Below are positions 8,672 through 17,952 of a stretch of 33,056 bases of DNA, piece by piece; positions within the stretch are counted from its first letter, which is position 1; each line of letters starts with the position of its first letter. A program made the translations under genes and the position numbers. Source of the stretch: an uncultured Methylophilaceae bacterium (GTDB lineage Bacteria > Pseudomonadota > Gammaproteobacteria > Burkholderiales > Methylophilaceae). Under the pieces are notes generated by a model. That model saw only the letters and a list, made by a program, of their open reading frames with translations. It had not been told where the DNA came from and searched no databases. The DNA is taken from the NCBI GenBank assembly GCA_903953055.1, contig CAJBIA010000125.1, positions 1 through 33,056 of the forward strand, given 5' to 3'.

Positions 8672-10573
8672 TTATAGAACTTCCTCCACGCCTTTGCTAT
8701 CATCAATCGCCAATTCGATTGACTCAGTAGGTGCACTGTCTTCCACGGATTTAAATCGGACTTCAATCTCCATCATCAAGGTATCAATCCGCTTCACTTC
8801 TAAAGTCACTAGGGTGCCAACTGGCAATTCGGGTAAGCTATGCACTTTGGTGATGTATGGCATGTGATCAAAGCGCACCAGGTTTTCTCGCCAAACCGTC
8901 GCTGAAATTTCTTCAACTTTTTCCTGTACCAAATACTGGAGACACCAATAACGTTCCATACGCGTTTGGAAGTCGCTGTAGGCGTTATACGTCAAATCAA
9001 AATGCCGCATGATCATTGCAAGCTCTTCACTATTTTGCGGATAAGTTGGCTCATTACCTTGTACTACTGCCATAATTTGGCGTTGATTAACTAAGTCCAC
9101 CGCTCGCCTCAAAGGCGAAGTGCTCCAGGCGTATTGCGCAACCCCTAAACCTTGATGTGGCTCAGCTTGCGTGGTCATGTAAACCTTGCCACCATTTTGT
9201 GCACGATAAATCCCTGGCACCTGATGCTCAGCCAGCAAGGCACCCCATTGGCTATTGGCTTCTATCATCAGTTCCGCGACTAATTTATCCATGGGCGAGC
9301 CACGACGACGGCCAACAATACTGACCTTTCCATCTTCAACATAGAAGTTGTAATCAATCTGAATCGCTCGATTGGGATCGTATTTGCCACGTGCTTTTTC
9401 AAGAGACTCAGCCAATTGGAACAAAAACGATAACCTTTCCCAATAGGGATGGCCGTTGTCTTCAGCCAATGTATCCTCGTTGAAATAGGGTTCTAAGCTA
9501 TCGTGGCGAAGGTTATCTAAGACATGAATCAATTCCACTTTGCTCTGCCGATTGCTAATTGTTAAATCAGCTGCGACATCCAAGTACATAGAAAGCGCTG
9601 GCTTCCACTCCCCTTCATTTAAGCTAAAAGGGGTGATTGCCATCTCGGGCAGCATGGTAATTTTATTGCCTGGCATGTATACGGTAGAAAGCCGATGAAG
9701 GGCGACCTCATCTAAAGTGCTATGCGCTGCTATGCCTAGGGCTGGGGCAGCAATATGAATCCCCACCCGACGGATCCCATCTGGCAATAGCTGAATAGAA
9801 AAAGCATCATCAATCTCAGTGGTCGTGCTGTCATCAATACTAAAGGCTTCAACCTCAGCCCGGGGTAAATTGTCCGATATGTCAGACAAAACCAGCCCCT
9901 CAGGAAACTGTATGCCCTTAGCAAAGTATTCACGTAGAAATGCGCCCAAATGATAATCGTGATTAGACTGAATACCACCAGCATACGAAATCACTTGAAT
10001 AGGATTGATATGAAGCTCTGCAGAGGCCTGCTCAACAGCCTTCCACTCCATACTATTTTTATCCGGCTCATATAGAAGCATGTCTAGCTTAATCGCTAAT
10101 TCTTCCGGCATCTGCTTCGCTTTCAGCTGTCCCACCAAAAATTCAATTTTTTCAGCTTGAAGCCGTTTTTTCTCGATTGCTGCCAACGCAGCTTTTAATG
10201 TATCAGGAGGTGCTGCCTTATAACGCCCTTTACCTTTGCGGTAAAAATAAACAGGCGCACTATGCAAGCTCATGGCCACAGCAGCCGATTCGATCATGCT
10301 TGGCGTTTTTCCGTAATATTCTTTAGCTAATTCTTCAAAGCCAAATTCCGGCTCACCACAACATTCCCACAGGAATGATACTTCCAAACTTTCAGCCACA
10401 GCGTTCGCCGCTTCCATAAAGCTCGCCAAAGCACTTTCAAATCGAAGCAATACATTCGCCGCCTTAATTTTAGAACGCTTACCACTAGCGGACTCTACCT
10501 GCAGAGCGCCAGCGGTTTCGGACATCACTGAGGCGACCTTAAAACTGCCATCTTCTTCAAAAAATACATTCAT
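8672..10573 (-). CDS. RNB-domain exoribonuclease, RNase II family
   Basis: A 633-residue processive 3'-5' exoribonuclease candidate, similar in length to E. coli RNase II (644). The catalytic RNB region starts near residue 240; the metal-binding motif reads SIDDSTTTEIDDAFSI (245-260), in which the second of the four classic aspartates is Glu253. Further RNB hallmarks are the HIAAPALGI segment, YMPGNKITMLPE and the SPLRRAVDLVNQRQIM motif. The N-terminal region (1-200) is divergent, without an obvious cold-shock domain by eye, and the end may hold a degenerate S1 domain (TLVTLEVKRIDTLMMEIEV). First gene of the four-gene minus-strand operon. Confidence 0.88.
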   Translation of the reverse strand: MNVFFEEDGSFKVASVMSETAGALQVESASGKRSKIKAANVLLRFESALASFMEAANAVAESLEVSFLWECCGEPEFGFEELAKEYYGKTPSMIESAAVAMSLHSAPVYFYRKGKGRYKAAPPDTLKAALAAIEKKRLQAEKIEFLVGQLKAKQMPEELAIKLDMLLYEPDKNSMEWKAVEQASAELHINPIQVISYAGGIQSNHDYHLGAFLREYFAKGIQFPEGLVLSDISDNLPRAEVEAFSIDDSTTTEIDDAFSIQLLPDGIRRVGIHIAAPALGIAAHSTLDEVALHRLSTVYMPGNKITMLPEMAITPFSLNEGEWKPALSMYLDVAADLTISNRQSKVELIHVLDNLRHDSLEPYFNEDTLAEDNGHPYWERLSFLFQLAESLEKARGKYDPNRAIQIDYNFYVEDGKVSIVGRRRGSPMDKLVAELMIEANSQWGALLAEHQVPGIYRAQNGGKVYMTTQAEPHQGLGVAQYAWSTSPLRRAVDLVNQRQIMAVVQGNEPTYPQNSEELAMIMRHFDLTYNAYSDFQTRMERYWCLQYLVQEKVEEISATVWRENLVRFDHMPYITKVHSLPELPVGTLVTLEVKRIDTLMMEIEVRFKSVEDSAPTESIELAIDDSKGVEEVL

Positions 10574-10692
10574 TAATTGCGCGTCACAGTACGATCAAAA
10601 TTCAATTGCGCACATTTTACCGTGCTTTCAGTTCCGCGCTTGAGATAACACAGCTAAGATGTCACTTTATTTGCAAAACAAATCATCCCAGC

Positions 10693-11712
10693 ATGGACAA
10701 TCGCATCCCCATTACTCTTTTAACGGGCTTTTTAGGCTCAGGTAAAACCACGCTACTCAACAAACTACTCAACAATCCTGGCATGAAAGACACTGCCGTG
10801 ATTATTAATGAGTTCGGCTCAACGGGCTTGGACGACATTCTTGCCAAAAATCTAGAGCGAAAAGTTGAAAGTCAGCATATTGCCGATAATACCGTTTTAT
10901 TGGAGTCAGGCTGCTTGTGCTGCACGCTCACTAACGAAATGGCGGATACACTTCGGGACTTATTCTTCAAACGTGCCTTATCAGCCATTCCAGAATTCAA
11001 ACGGTTAATTATCGAAACCACAGGCCTGGCTGACCCTGGGCCCATTATGGGAAGTTTACTTAACGAACCAGTCATCAGTTCAACTTACAGACTAGATGCA
11101 GTGGTTGTGACCGTCGATAGCCTCTATGGCATGGAGCAGTTGAACACCCACAGCGAAGCTAGAAAGCAAGCTGCCGTTGCAGATGTCTTACTAATCACTA
11201 AAGCAGACTTGTCAACGAAAGCGCAAATGAATACATTACAAACCGCGCTAGGTGAAATCAACTCGGGCGCAACGCAATATCAAGTGCTACTCGGAGAAAT
11301 TGATCCGAGCAACATTATCGATATTGGTTTGTTTGATAGCATAAGCCAAGCAGCCAAACCAGAACGCTGGTTACGGGCACCCACTAAGAAAAGCACAGGG
11401 CTTTTTGCAAAAGCGCATGATGAGGGGATTAAGAGTTTTACTATTACCTTGCCCATGCCGCTCAGTTACGACCAATTGGAGCCCAAGCTTGAATGGCTAT
11501 GCCATTCGCACGGGGAACAGCTGTTGCGATTAAAGGGCATTATCCACGCTGTCGACCAGCCATCCCCAATCGCGGTGCATGCCGTTCATAAAACGCTTTA
11601 TCGGCCAACATTGCTCTCTGGATGGACGGAAAAAAAACCAAGTTCCAGGCTAGTATTAATAGGGAAAGATTTGGACGAAACCAGCATTAGAGATGAAATG
11701 ATGCGGATTTAG
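10693..11712 (+). CDS. CobW/COG0523-family GTPase (putative metal chaperone)
   Basis: A 339-residue G3E-family P-loop GTPase. I place the start at the ATG at 10693 (MDNRIPITLLTG), since the family begins just before the P-loop; an in-frame TTG at 10606 would add 29 unlikely residues. Walker A GFLGSGKTT is at 12-20, the metal-binding CxCC motif (Cys74, Cys76, Cys77) in ESGCLCCTL, a guanine-specificity motif in LLITKADL, and a C-terminal CobW domain after about residue 240. Relatives deliver zinc or other metals; nothing next to it reveals the metal, and no Zur-like site is obvious. There is no good Shine-Dalgarno. It converges on hrpA with two bases between the stop codons. Confidence 0.9.
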   Translation: MDNRIPITLLTGFLGSGKTTLLNKLLNNPGMKDTAVIINEFGSTGLDDILAKNLERKVESQHIADNTVLLESGCLCCTLTNEMADTLRDLFFKRALSAIPEFKRLIIETTGLADPGPIMGSLLNEPVISSTYRLDAVVVTVDSLYGMEQLNTHSEARKQAAVADVLLITKADLSTKAQMNTLQTALGEINSGATQYQVLLGEIDPSNIIDIGLFDSISQAAKPERWLRAPTKKSTGLFAKAHDEGIKSFTITLPMPLSYDQLEPKLEWLCHSHGEQLLRLKGIIHAVDQPSPIAVHAVHKTLYRPTLLSGWTEKKPSSRLVLIGKDLDETSIRDEMMRI

Positions 11713-11714
11713 GG

Positions 11715-14700
11715 CTACTTCAACTCATCCCAAATCTTATCCAGTCTTTTAGTGGAGACCGGAAATGGCGTCTTTAATTCTTGCGCAAATAGCGATACGC
11801 GCAGCTCTTCTATCAACCAACGATAGTCAGCCAATGCCTCGCTCACCTCTTCATTCGCTTTACGCAGATTACTCACTTTATCTTGCCATCGCTGCCAAAT
11901 CATTTGAACATTTTGGGCACTACGGGCATCACGATCAATTGCACTCAGATACTTATCAAGCCGAAGCTTCAATGCCTTAAGGTATCGAGGCAAATGTTGC
12001 AATCGTTCCCATGGCGTTTGGCTGAAGAACTTCTTGGGAAGTAATAAAGCCAATTGTTCTTCAACTTCTTTTTTCACTCGTGCCATATTACTCGGCAGGG
12101 CATTAAGCTTTTGGGTGAGCGCAAGATACTCTTGGGCGATGGCTGAAGCCAGCCTAGAGGACCCATCAACGACAGCAGGCAATCGGGTTCTAGCACGCTG
12201 TTTGAGCGTCATAAACTCGGCATTGGTTCTTGGCAAGTCATCTTCCCCAATAAAAGCTCGGTCACTGATAGCCAGTAGCATATCTTCGCGCAAATCGTCT
12301 GGAGAAATGAGATTGCGCAATAAGAGTGCGTATTGGTTAAATTGAGGCAGGCCCTTTTCAAGCTGTTTCATTTGTTCTTTGAGTTCAAAACGCATCAACC
12401 GACACACGCCCATTCTATGGACTTTATTGGCCATAGTTTCGGTATCAAAAAGCTTCACCGCAACATTGTCATTATTATCTTCGAGTGCAGGATAACCTGT
12501 GAGCTGGTGCCCCTCTTTAGTGAAGGTCAGCGTTTTGGGTAGGTCCCCAAAATCCCATTGTTTAAGCCCTGTTTTTTCTATACTTGGCGAACTGCTCCTA
12601 AAGGTCAGTTGCGCTGCACTCCCAAGTTGAGCCTTTAGCGCATTCCAATCACGTCCCATGCCTAACTCACGTCCTTTTTCATCGACCACACTAAAGTTCA
12701 TCATTAAATGCTCAGTTAAGGCACTCAGGTCAAAATCGCTCACGTTTAACTTTAGCGTGGTTTGCTTTTGAATATAATCAGCCAAAGATGGCAAAATCGC
12801 TTGCCTATATTGCGCTTGCTCTAAAAATCCTGTCACAAAATCAGGCACTGGCACACAAACACGACGTAAGGTTTTAGGTAGCGCCTTAATCAGCGCAGTC
12901 ATTTTTTCTCTGATCATCCCTGGCACCAGCCATTCAGCTTGGGTCGGATTGAGTTGATTTAGCAATGCCAAAGGCACAGTCGCTGTGACGCCATCCAAGG
13001 GATTGCCTGGCTCAAACCGGTATTTAAGCGTAAGCGTGACACCATCGACGACAAAAGTTTCAGGGAATTGGGCTTCTGTCACCCCTGCTGCACCATGACG
13101 CATCAGCGCATCTTTAGTGAGGTAAAGCAATCGGGGCAAAGCCGCTTCTGCGTCCTTTCGCCAAGTCTCAAAGCTGGCACCGTTATATATGCCTTGCGGA
13201 ATAATATTGTCATAAAACGCAAATAAGGTATGTTCATCCACGAGCACATCTTGGCGACGCGCTTTGTGTTCCAGTTCCTCAATCTGGGCAATCAAATGGC
13301 GATTAGCCTCGAAAAATGGCGCACGGGTATCGAACTCCATATTTGCCAAAGCTTCTCGCAAGAAAATCTCCCGAGATTCCTTGGGGTCAATCGGACCATA
13401 ATGCACACGGCGCTTAGGAGTAATGGTTAATCCATACAAACTCACTCGCTCCCAGGCGGATACTTGTGAGAGCTTCCTGTCCCATCGCGGGTCACTGTAG
13501 TGGCTTTGCGTTAGATTGCGTGCCAGTGGTTCTATCCAATCAGGGTCGATCTTAGCCACACAGCGCGCATAGAGCTTGCTGGTTTCCATCAGTTCAGCTG
13601 ACATCACCCATTTAGGACGTGTCTTTTTAAGGGCGGAACCTGGGGCAATGTTGAATCGAATCGCACGAGCACCAAGGTAGTTATCCGCCTCCCCATCTTT
13701 AAATCCAATATTCCCAAGCAAGCCTGACAGTAAAGCACGATGGATTTGATCGTAATTTTTATCTAAGTCGGCCTCCTCAACGTTAGGTTTTAAATCAAGC
13801 TCTTCAGCAATTTCACGAATTTGACCATGCAACTCTCGCCATTCTTTTAGGCGTAAAAATGAAAGGAAATTTTGATGGCATTTTCCCAATAAGTCTTTAT
13901 TAGATTTTTTGGTGTTAAGGGCTTCATCATAAAAATTCCAAAGCTTAAGGAAGCCTAAAAAATCTGAACGCTCATCTGCAAACTTTGCATGGGCCTGGTC
14001 CGCAGCTTCGCGCTTATCCATGGGCCGCTCACGTGGATCTTGGATGCTGAGCGCACTCGCGATAATCAAGATCTCGCGCAAGACGCCCTCGTGCTTGGCA
14101 GCCAAAATCATTCGACCCACACGTGGATCTAGGGGTAAACGAGCAAGCTGCTTACCCAGCTCGGTAATTTCACGATGGGCATCTACCGCACCAAGCTCCT
14201 GTAATAATAGATAGCCATCAGCCACTAAACGTGATGATGGCGCCTCAATAAACGGAAATTGGCTGATATCGCCAAGGCGTAAAGCCGCCATCCGCAAAAT
14301 GACGGAGGCCAAAGAACTTCGCAAGATTTCTGGGTCTGTAAACGCTGGGCGACTGTTGAAATCCTGTTCGTCATAGAGTCGAACGCAAATCCCGTTAGAA
14401 ACCCGACCACAGCGCCCTGCACGCTGCTTAGCCGCTGCTTGGCTAATCTTCTCAATCTGTAACTGTTCAACTTTTGCGCGGCTACTATAGCGATTGACCC
14501 TCGCTAAACCAGCGTCAATGACATACTTAATGCCGGGCACTGTGAGCGACGTTTCTGCGACGTTAGTGGCCAACACAATCCGCCGCGTGCCCGTAGTTCG
14601 GAATATTTTTTGTTGATCTTCAATCGACAGCCTGGCGAATAATGGCAATACTTCAATATGTCTTAATTTGGCAGAGCGGCCTTGATATTTTCTTAAATGA

Positions 14701-15749
14701 TCTGCCGTGTCACGAATCTCACGCTCCCCCGGTAAGAACACTAAAATATCGCCGTCCCCTTGTCTTAAGAGATCATCAGCCGCGTCTAAAATGGCTTCTT
14801 CTATGGCTTCTTCAGCGTCATCTTCTTCTAGCCAGCGGGCCTCCGTTTTACCTTTGCGCTTAATCCCAAAAAGCGTCTCGTCATCATCACCGATCTCTTC
14901 TTCCACTGTTTGCGATGAATATCCGGCTTTACCCAGCGGACGGTACCGAATCTCAACCGGATAGGTTCGGCCAGAGACTTCAATAACAGGAGCCCCATCA
15001 AAGTGTTTGGAAAAACGATCCGCATCTATGGTGGCTGAGGTGACAATGACTTTCAAATCAGGGCGTTTTGAAAGTAGCTGCTTCAGGTAACCAAGCAAGA
15101 AGTCAATATTAAGACTCCGCTCATGCGCCTCATCAATAATAATGGTGTCATAGGCATTAAGGAAATGATCGCCCTGGGTTTCTGCAAGCAAAATACCATC
15201 GGTCATTAATTTGATATAGCTGGATTCCGAAAGCTTGTCGTTAAAACGCACCTTGTAGCCAACGACCTCACCTAAGGGCGATTTAAGTTCTTGAGCAATG
15301 CGAGTCGCCACTGAACGTGCTGCAATACGGCGTGGCTGGGTATGCCCAATCAAACCACTCACGCCGCGGCCAAGTTCCAAACAAATTTTAGGGAGTTGCG
15401 TGGTTTTACCTGAGCCAGTTTCCCCACAAACAATGACTACTTGATGTTTAGCAATTGCCGCTTTAATCTCTCCCTTACGCGCCGTGACAGGCAAATCTAA
15501 AGCATATTCTGGGTTAGGTAATGCAGTTAAGCGTGCTTGGTACTTTTGATGTGAGGCTGATATTTTTTGCACAATTTCAGCCAAGAGCCTATCCACTTTC
15601 TGTTTGGATTTAGCATCAGGCGTTTTTTGTATCACTTTTTGTAAGTCAACCACATCGCGTATCTTACGGCGCAGCCCATGCCGATCAGCCAACATACAGG
15701 TAGCGAGAGCTTGATTGAACTGGGCGATAGAATTGTCTGCGGTATTCAT
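11715..15749 (-). CDS. hrpA: ATP-dependent RNA helicase HrpA (DEAH-box)
   Basis: HrpA is a large DEAH/RHA helicase, linked in E. coli to mRNA processing and rescue of stalled or collided ribosomes. The 1344 residues are slightly longer than E. coli HrpA (about 1300). Motifs: Walker A GETGSGKT (109-116), TQPRR, DEAH (206-209), SAT in VTSATID, and QRAGRCGR (motif VI), then the helicase-associated, OB-fold and DUF3418 regions ending LDKIWDELK. An acidic insertion (EEEIGDDDETLFG and LEEDDAEEAIEEAILD) lies between the two RecA domains. It follows the methyltransferase gene by 17 bp on the same strand. Confidence 0.96.
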   Translation of the reverse strand: MNTADNSIAQFNQALATCMLADRHGLRRKIRDVVDLQKVIQKTPDAKSKQKVDRLLAEIVQKISASHQKYQARLTALPNPEYALDLPVTARKGEIKAAIAKHQVVIVCGETGSGKTTQLPKICLELGRGVSGLIGHTQPRRIAARSVATRIAQELKSPLGEVVGYKVRFNDKLSESSYIKLMTDGILLAETQGDHFLNAYDTIIIDEAHERSLNIDFLLGYLKQLLSKRPDLKVIVTSATIDADRFSKHFDGAPVIEVSGRTYPVEIRYRPLGKAGYSSQTVEEEIGDDDETLFGIKRKGKTEARWLEEDDAEEAIEEAILDAADDLLRQGDGDILVFLPGEREIRDTADHLRKYQGRSAKLRHIEVLPLFARLSIEDQQKIFRTTGTRRIVLATNVAETSLTVPGIKYVIDAGLARVNRYSSRAKVEQLQIEKISQAAAKQRAGRCGRVSNGICVRLYDEQDFNSRPAFTDPEILRSSLASVILRMAALRLGDISQFPFIEAPSSRLVADGYLLLQELGAVDAHREITELGKQLARLPLDPRVGRMILAAKHEGVLREILIIASALSIQDPRERPMDKREAADQAHAKFADERSDFLGFLKLWNFYDEALNTKKSNKDLLGKCHQNFLSFLRLKEWRELHGQIREIAEELDLKPNVEEADLDKNYDQIHRALLSGLLGNIGFKDGEADNYLGARAIRFNIAPGSALKKTRPKWVMSAELMETSKLYARCVAKIDPDWIEPLARNLTQSHYSDPRWDRKLSQVSAWERVSLYGLTITPKRRVHYGPIDPKESREIFLREALANMEFDTRAPFFEANRHLIAQIEELEHKARRQDVLVDEHTLFAFYDNIIPQGIYNGASFETWRKDAEAALPRLLYLTKDALMRHGAAGVTEAQFPETFVVDGVTLTLKYRFEPGNPLDGVTATVPLALLNQLNPTQAEWLVPGMIREKMTALIKALPKTLRRVCVPVPDFVTGFLEQAQYRQAILPSLADYIQKQTTLKLNVSDFDLSALTEHLMMNFSVVDEKGRELGMGRDWNALKAQLGSAAQLTFRSSSPSIEKTGLKQWDFGDLPKTLTFTKEGHQLTGYPALEDNNDNVAVKLFDTETMANKVHRMGVCRLMRFELKEQMKQLEKGLPQFNQYALLLRNLISPDDLREDMLLAISDRAFIGEDDLPRTNAEFMTLKQRARTRLPAVVDGSSRLASAIAQEYLALTQKLNALPSNMARVKKEVEEQLALLLPKKFFSQTPWERLQHLPRYLKALKLRLDKYLSAIDRDARSAQNVQMIWQRWQDKVSNLRKANEEVSEALADYRWLIEELRVSLFAQELKTPFPVSTKRLDKIWDELK

Positions 15750-15766
15750 GAGGGATTCAAAGACAC

Positions 15767-16585
15767 TTAAGCGAAGCGTGTATGCAACTCTTCCAAATTA
15801 AGCGTTTCAAGAATTTGAGCTAAACGCTCTTGAGCATTTTTGCGCGGACTATTTTGATAACGCGCAATAATTAATTCATTTTTCATGGAATGCTCCCATC
15901 CGACAAGCTCCGTCACCGTTACTTGGTAGCCATGCGCTTCTAGCTGAAGGCAACGCAAGACATTGGTAATTTGACTTCCAAACTCGCGGGTATGGATAGG
16001 ATGACGCCAAATTTCAGAAAGCGGCGTTTTACTGAAAGACTCATTCTTGTGCTTACGAAGGACTTCAGCGACTTCTGCCTGACAGCAAGGCACGAGCACC
16101 ATAAACTTTGCATGCTTTTCTAGGCCAAAACGAATCGCGTCATCAGTTGCCGTATTACAAGCATGCAACGCTGTGACAATTTCAACTTGCTGAGGTAGCA
16201 AAGGAGACGTCATCGATTCTTCAACACTTAGATGGTGAAAATCCATACGATCAAAATGCAATTGTTCAGCCAGCTCTTTAGATTTTTTGACTAATTCCTC
16301 ACGGGTTTCTATCCCAACCACGCGGCCGGTTTTGTGCTGCTTCATGAATAAATCATAAAGAATAAAACCCAAATAGGATTTACCTGCGCCATGATCGACT
16401 AATGTGATGTTATCGGTTTCTTCCATCAACTCGGTAAGCAATGGCTCAATAAAGTGATAAAGGTGATATACCTGCTTAAGCTTGCGACGCGTATCTTGAT
16501 TAAGCTTACCGTCACGCGTCAGAATATGTAGCGCTTTGAGTAACTCTATAGACTGATGTGGCTTGATTTCGGGGATTAAAGTCAT
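15767..16585 (-). CDS. Class I SAM-dependent methyltransferase (Methyltransf_32/TRM13-like)
   Basis: A 272-residue methyltransferase. The SAM-binding motif I is VDHGAGKSYLGF (63-74), an acidic ribose-binding residue follows in GIETRE, and ALHACNTATDDA (139-150) with VPCCQ (165-169) are typical of the PF13679-type family that also includes eukaryotic TRM13 and GSTCD-like proteins. I cannot name the substrate; RNA is plausible because it is the upstream partner of hrpA (17-bp gap). The ATG at 16585 starts MTLIPEIKPHQSIE; its ribosome-binding site is weak. Confidence 0.85.
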   Translation of the reverse strand: MTLIPEIKPHQSIELLKALHILTRDGKLNQDTRRKLKQVYHLYHFIEPLLTELMEETDNITLVDHGAGKSYLGFILYDLFMKQHKTGRVVGIETREELVKKSKELAEQLHFDRMDFHHLSVEESMTSPLLPQQVEIVTALHACNTATDDAIRFGLEKHAKFMVLVPCCQAEVAEVLRKHKNESFSKTPLSEIWRHPIHTREFGSQITNVLRCLQLEAHGYQVTVTELVGWEHSMKNELIIARYQNSPRKNAQERLAQILETLNLEELHTRFA

Positions 16586-16664
16586 GCCTATATTTTAACT
16601 GATGCCGCATCCTTTGAATAATAAAACGCGGGGATAACGCTGAATGATAAAATAAGACTTCTGA

Positions 16665-16698
16665 CTGTGACCCCCTCAATAGGAGCGTAAGGTCACAG
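16665..16698 (+). repeat. 8-bp perfect inverted repeat in the ylqF leader region
   Basis: CTGTGACC (16665-16672) and GGTCACAG (16691-16698) form a perfect 8-bp inverted repeat with an 18-base loop. It lies 65 bases before the ylqF ATG. No U tract follows, so it is not a rho-independent terminator. The TGTGA/TCACA halves are 22 bases apart, too far for a CRP site (six). It could be an operator or a structured leader. Confidence 0.5.
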
Positions 16699-16762
16699 AC
16701 AATGCAAATGGCACGGTCAGAAATAATGCATAACGCCCGTGTTGATTTTAAAGTGAGGATGT

Positions 16763-17671
16763 ATGGCAATTCAATGGTACCCGGGGCACATGACCCAAGC
16801 ACGCAAGAAAGCCGAAGAGACAATGGAGTTTACCGACATTGTGATCGAGGTGCTAGATGCTCGCGTGCCTGAAGCAAGTCATAACCCAATGATTGACGAA
16901 ATGCGTTTGTTTCGCCAACGCCCACAATTAAAAATCCTCAATAAAACAGATCTGGCTGATCCTGATGTGACACAAGCATGGCTGAACTATTTTAACAAAC
17001 AGCCTAACGTGAAGGCCGTCGCTATCTCTTGTAAGAAGCCAGGAGACGCCGCTAGAATTCCTAAGTTATGTGCCGCACTTGCGCCGCATCGCGACTCCCC
17101 GATCAAACCCCTACGCATGATGATCATGGGCATCCCTAACGTGGGAAAATCCACCTTTATGAATGCCCTGCTTAATCGACGCGTCGCCAAAGTGGGCGAC
17201 GAGCCGGCCGTCACTAAATCACAGCAGCGTTTTGAACTTAGTCCGCTCATGAGTATTACCGACACCCCTGGGATGATGTGGCCGAAGATCCAATATGAGT
17301 CAGATGGTTTCATGCTAGCGGCTAGCCATGCCATCGGTCGCAATGCGGTGATTGACGAAGATGTCGCCACCTTTCTTGCGAATAACCTACTCAAACGCTA
17401 TCCTGATTTATTAGCAGCGCGATACAAAATAGACGTCAGCCAAATGGATGGGATTGATTTACTTGAAGCCATCGCCAAGCGCCGCTCTTACAAATTAAAA
17501 GCCGGTGAATGGGACATGGAAAAAACTGCAGTGACTTTCTTAACAGAATACCGCGCTGGCACCATCGGTCGCATTAGCCTCGAAACCCCGGCAAGTCGTC
17601 AAGACATGATTGACGGGAACAAGAAGGTTTCACCAGCGCCTTCTCCAGAAGAACATTCCGAAGAAGAGTAA
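16763..17671 (+). CDS. ylqF: Ribosome biogenesis GTPase YlqF/RbgA (circularly permuted)
   Basis: A 302-residue circularly permuted GTPase of the YlqF/RbgA family, which acts in late assembly of the 50S subunit. The G motifs occur in the permuted order: G4 NKTD at 60-63, then G1 GIPNVGKS at 123-130, then G3 DTPG at 167-170. The N-terminus IQWYPGHMTQARKK is the family signature. A C-terminal ANTAR-like/helical region follows, with an acidic tail. Start ATG at 16763, preceded by GTGAGG. Stand-alone on the plus strand; its stop is two bases from that of the convergent small gene. Confidence 0.95.
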   Translation: MAIQWYPGHMTQARKKAEETMEFTDIVIEVLDARVPEASHNPMIDEMRLFRQRPQLKILNKTDLADPDVTQAWLNYFNKQPNVKAVAISCKKPGDAARIPKLCAALAPHRDSPIKPLRMMIMGIPNVGKSTFMNALLNRRVAKVGDEPAVTKSQQRFELSPLMSITDTPGMMWPKIQYESDGFMLAASHAIGRNAVIDEDVATFLANNLLKRYPDLLAARYKIDVSQMDGIDLLEAIAKRRSYKLKAGEWDMEKTAVTFLTEYRAGTIGRISLETPASRQDMIDGNKKVSPAPSPEEHSEEE

Positions 17672-17673
17672 TT

Positions 17674-17925
17674 TTATTTCTTAACAAGCTGTTTACTAAA
17701 CGCTAGATCCAGCTTGCTCACTCGCTTAACAACTTGCGGTCCCAGTCCATTTACAAACGGTACAAAGTCGTCCATGGTCATCGACTCACAGAGCTTTGTA
17801 GATAGACCATTTTCTCCTGACAGAGATAGCCAAAACAAGCCTTTACCGTTCGTCCCCATCGAGTACTTTTGCTCACTTCGTTTATTTAAGCGCTCTACAG
17901 CACTGCTTGCTTTAGTCGATCGCAT
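17674..17925 (-). CDS. Small hypothetical protein (83 aa)
   Basis: I do not recognise this protein. The open frame encodes 83 residues, basic overall, with no signal peptide, membrane segment or Cys pattern; it reads MRSTKASSAVERLNKR at the start and SKLDLAFSKQLVKK at the end. The case for a real gene is the strong ribosome-binding site (AAGGAAG six bases before the ATG) and a tight fit between the ylqF stop and the upstream MEKHLA gene, which is on the same strand 27 bp away and may be co-transcribed. The opposite strand has a 76-residue frame over the same bases, which lacks these supports. Confidence 0.7.
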   Translation of the reverse strand: MRSTKASSAVERLNKRSEQKYSMGTNGKGLFWLSLSGENGLSTKLCESMTMDDFVPFVNGLGPQVVKRVSKLDLAFSKQLVKK

Positions 17926-17952
17926 GGTCTTCCTTAGAGTTTAATAGCATGC

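Noticed and set aside
10606-10692. N-terminal extension of the CobW-type GTPase from a TTG
   Set aside because: The family begins at MDNRIPITLLTG just before the P-loop; the 29 extra residues look like translated promoter DNA and partly face the RNB gene's upstream region.
16665-16698. CRP-type site (TGTGA...TCACA)
   Set aside because: The half-sites are 22 bases apart rather than six.
17714-17944. 76-codon plus-strand frame opposite the 83-aa gene
   Set aside because: No ribosome-binding site, and the minus-strand frame has a strong AAGGAAG and better gene packing.
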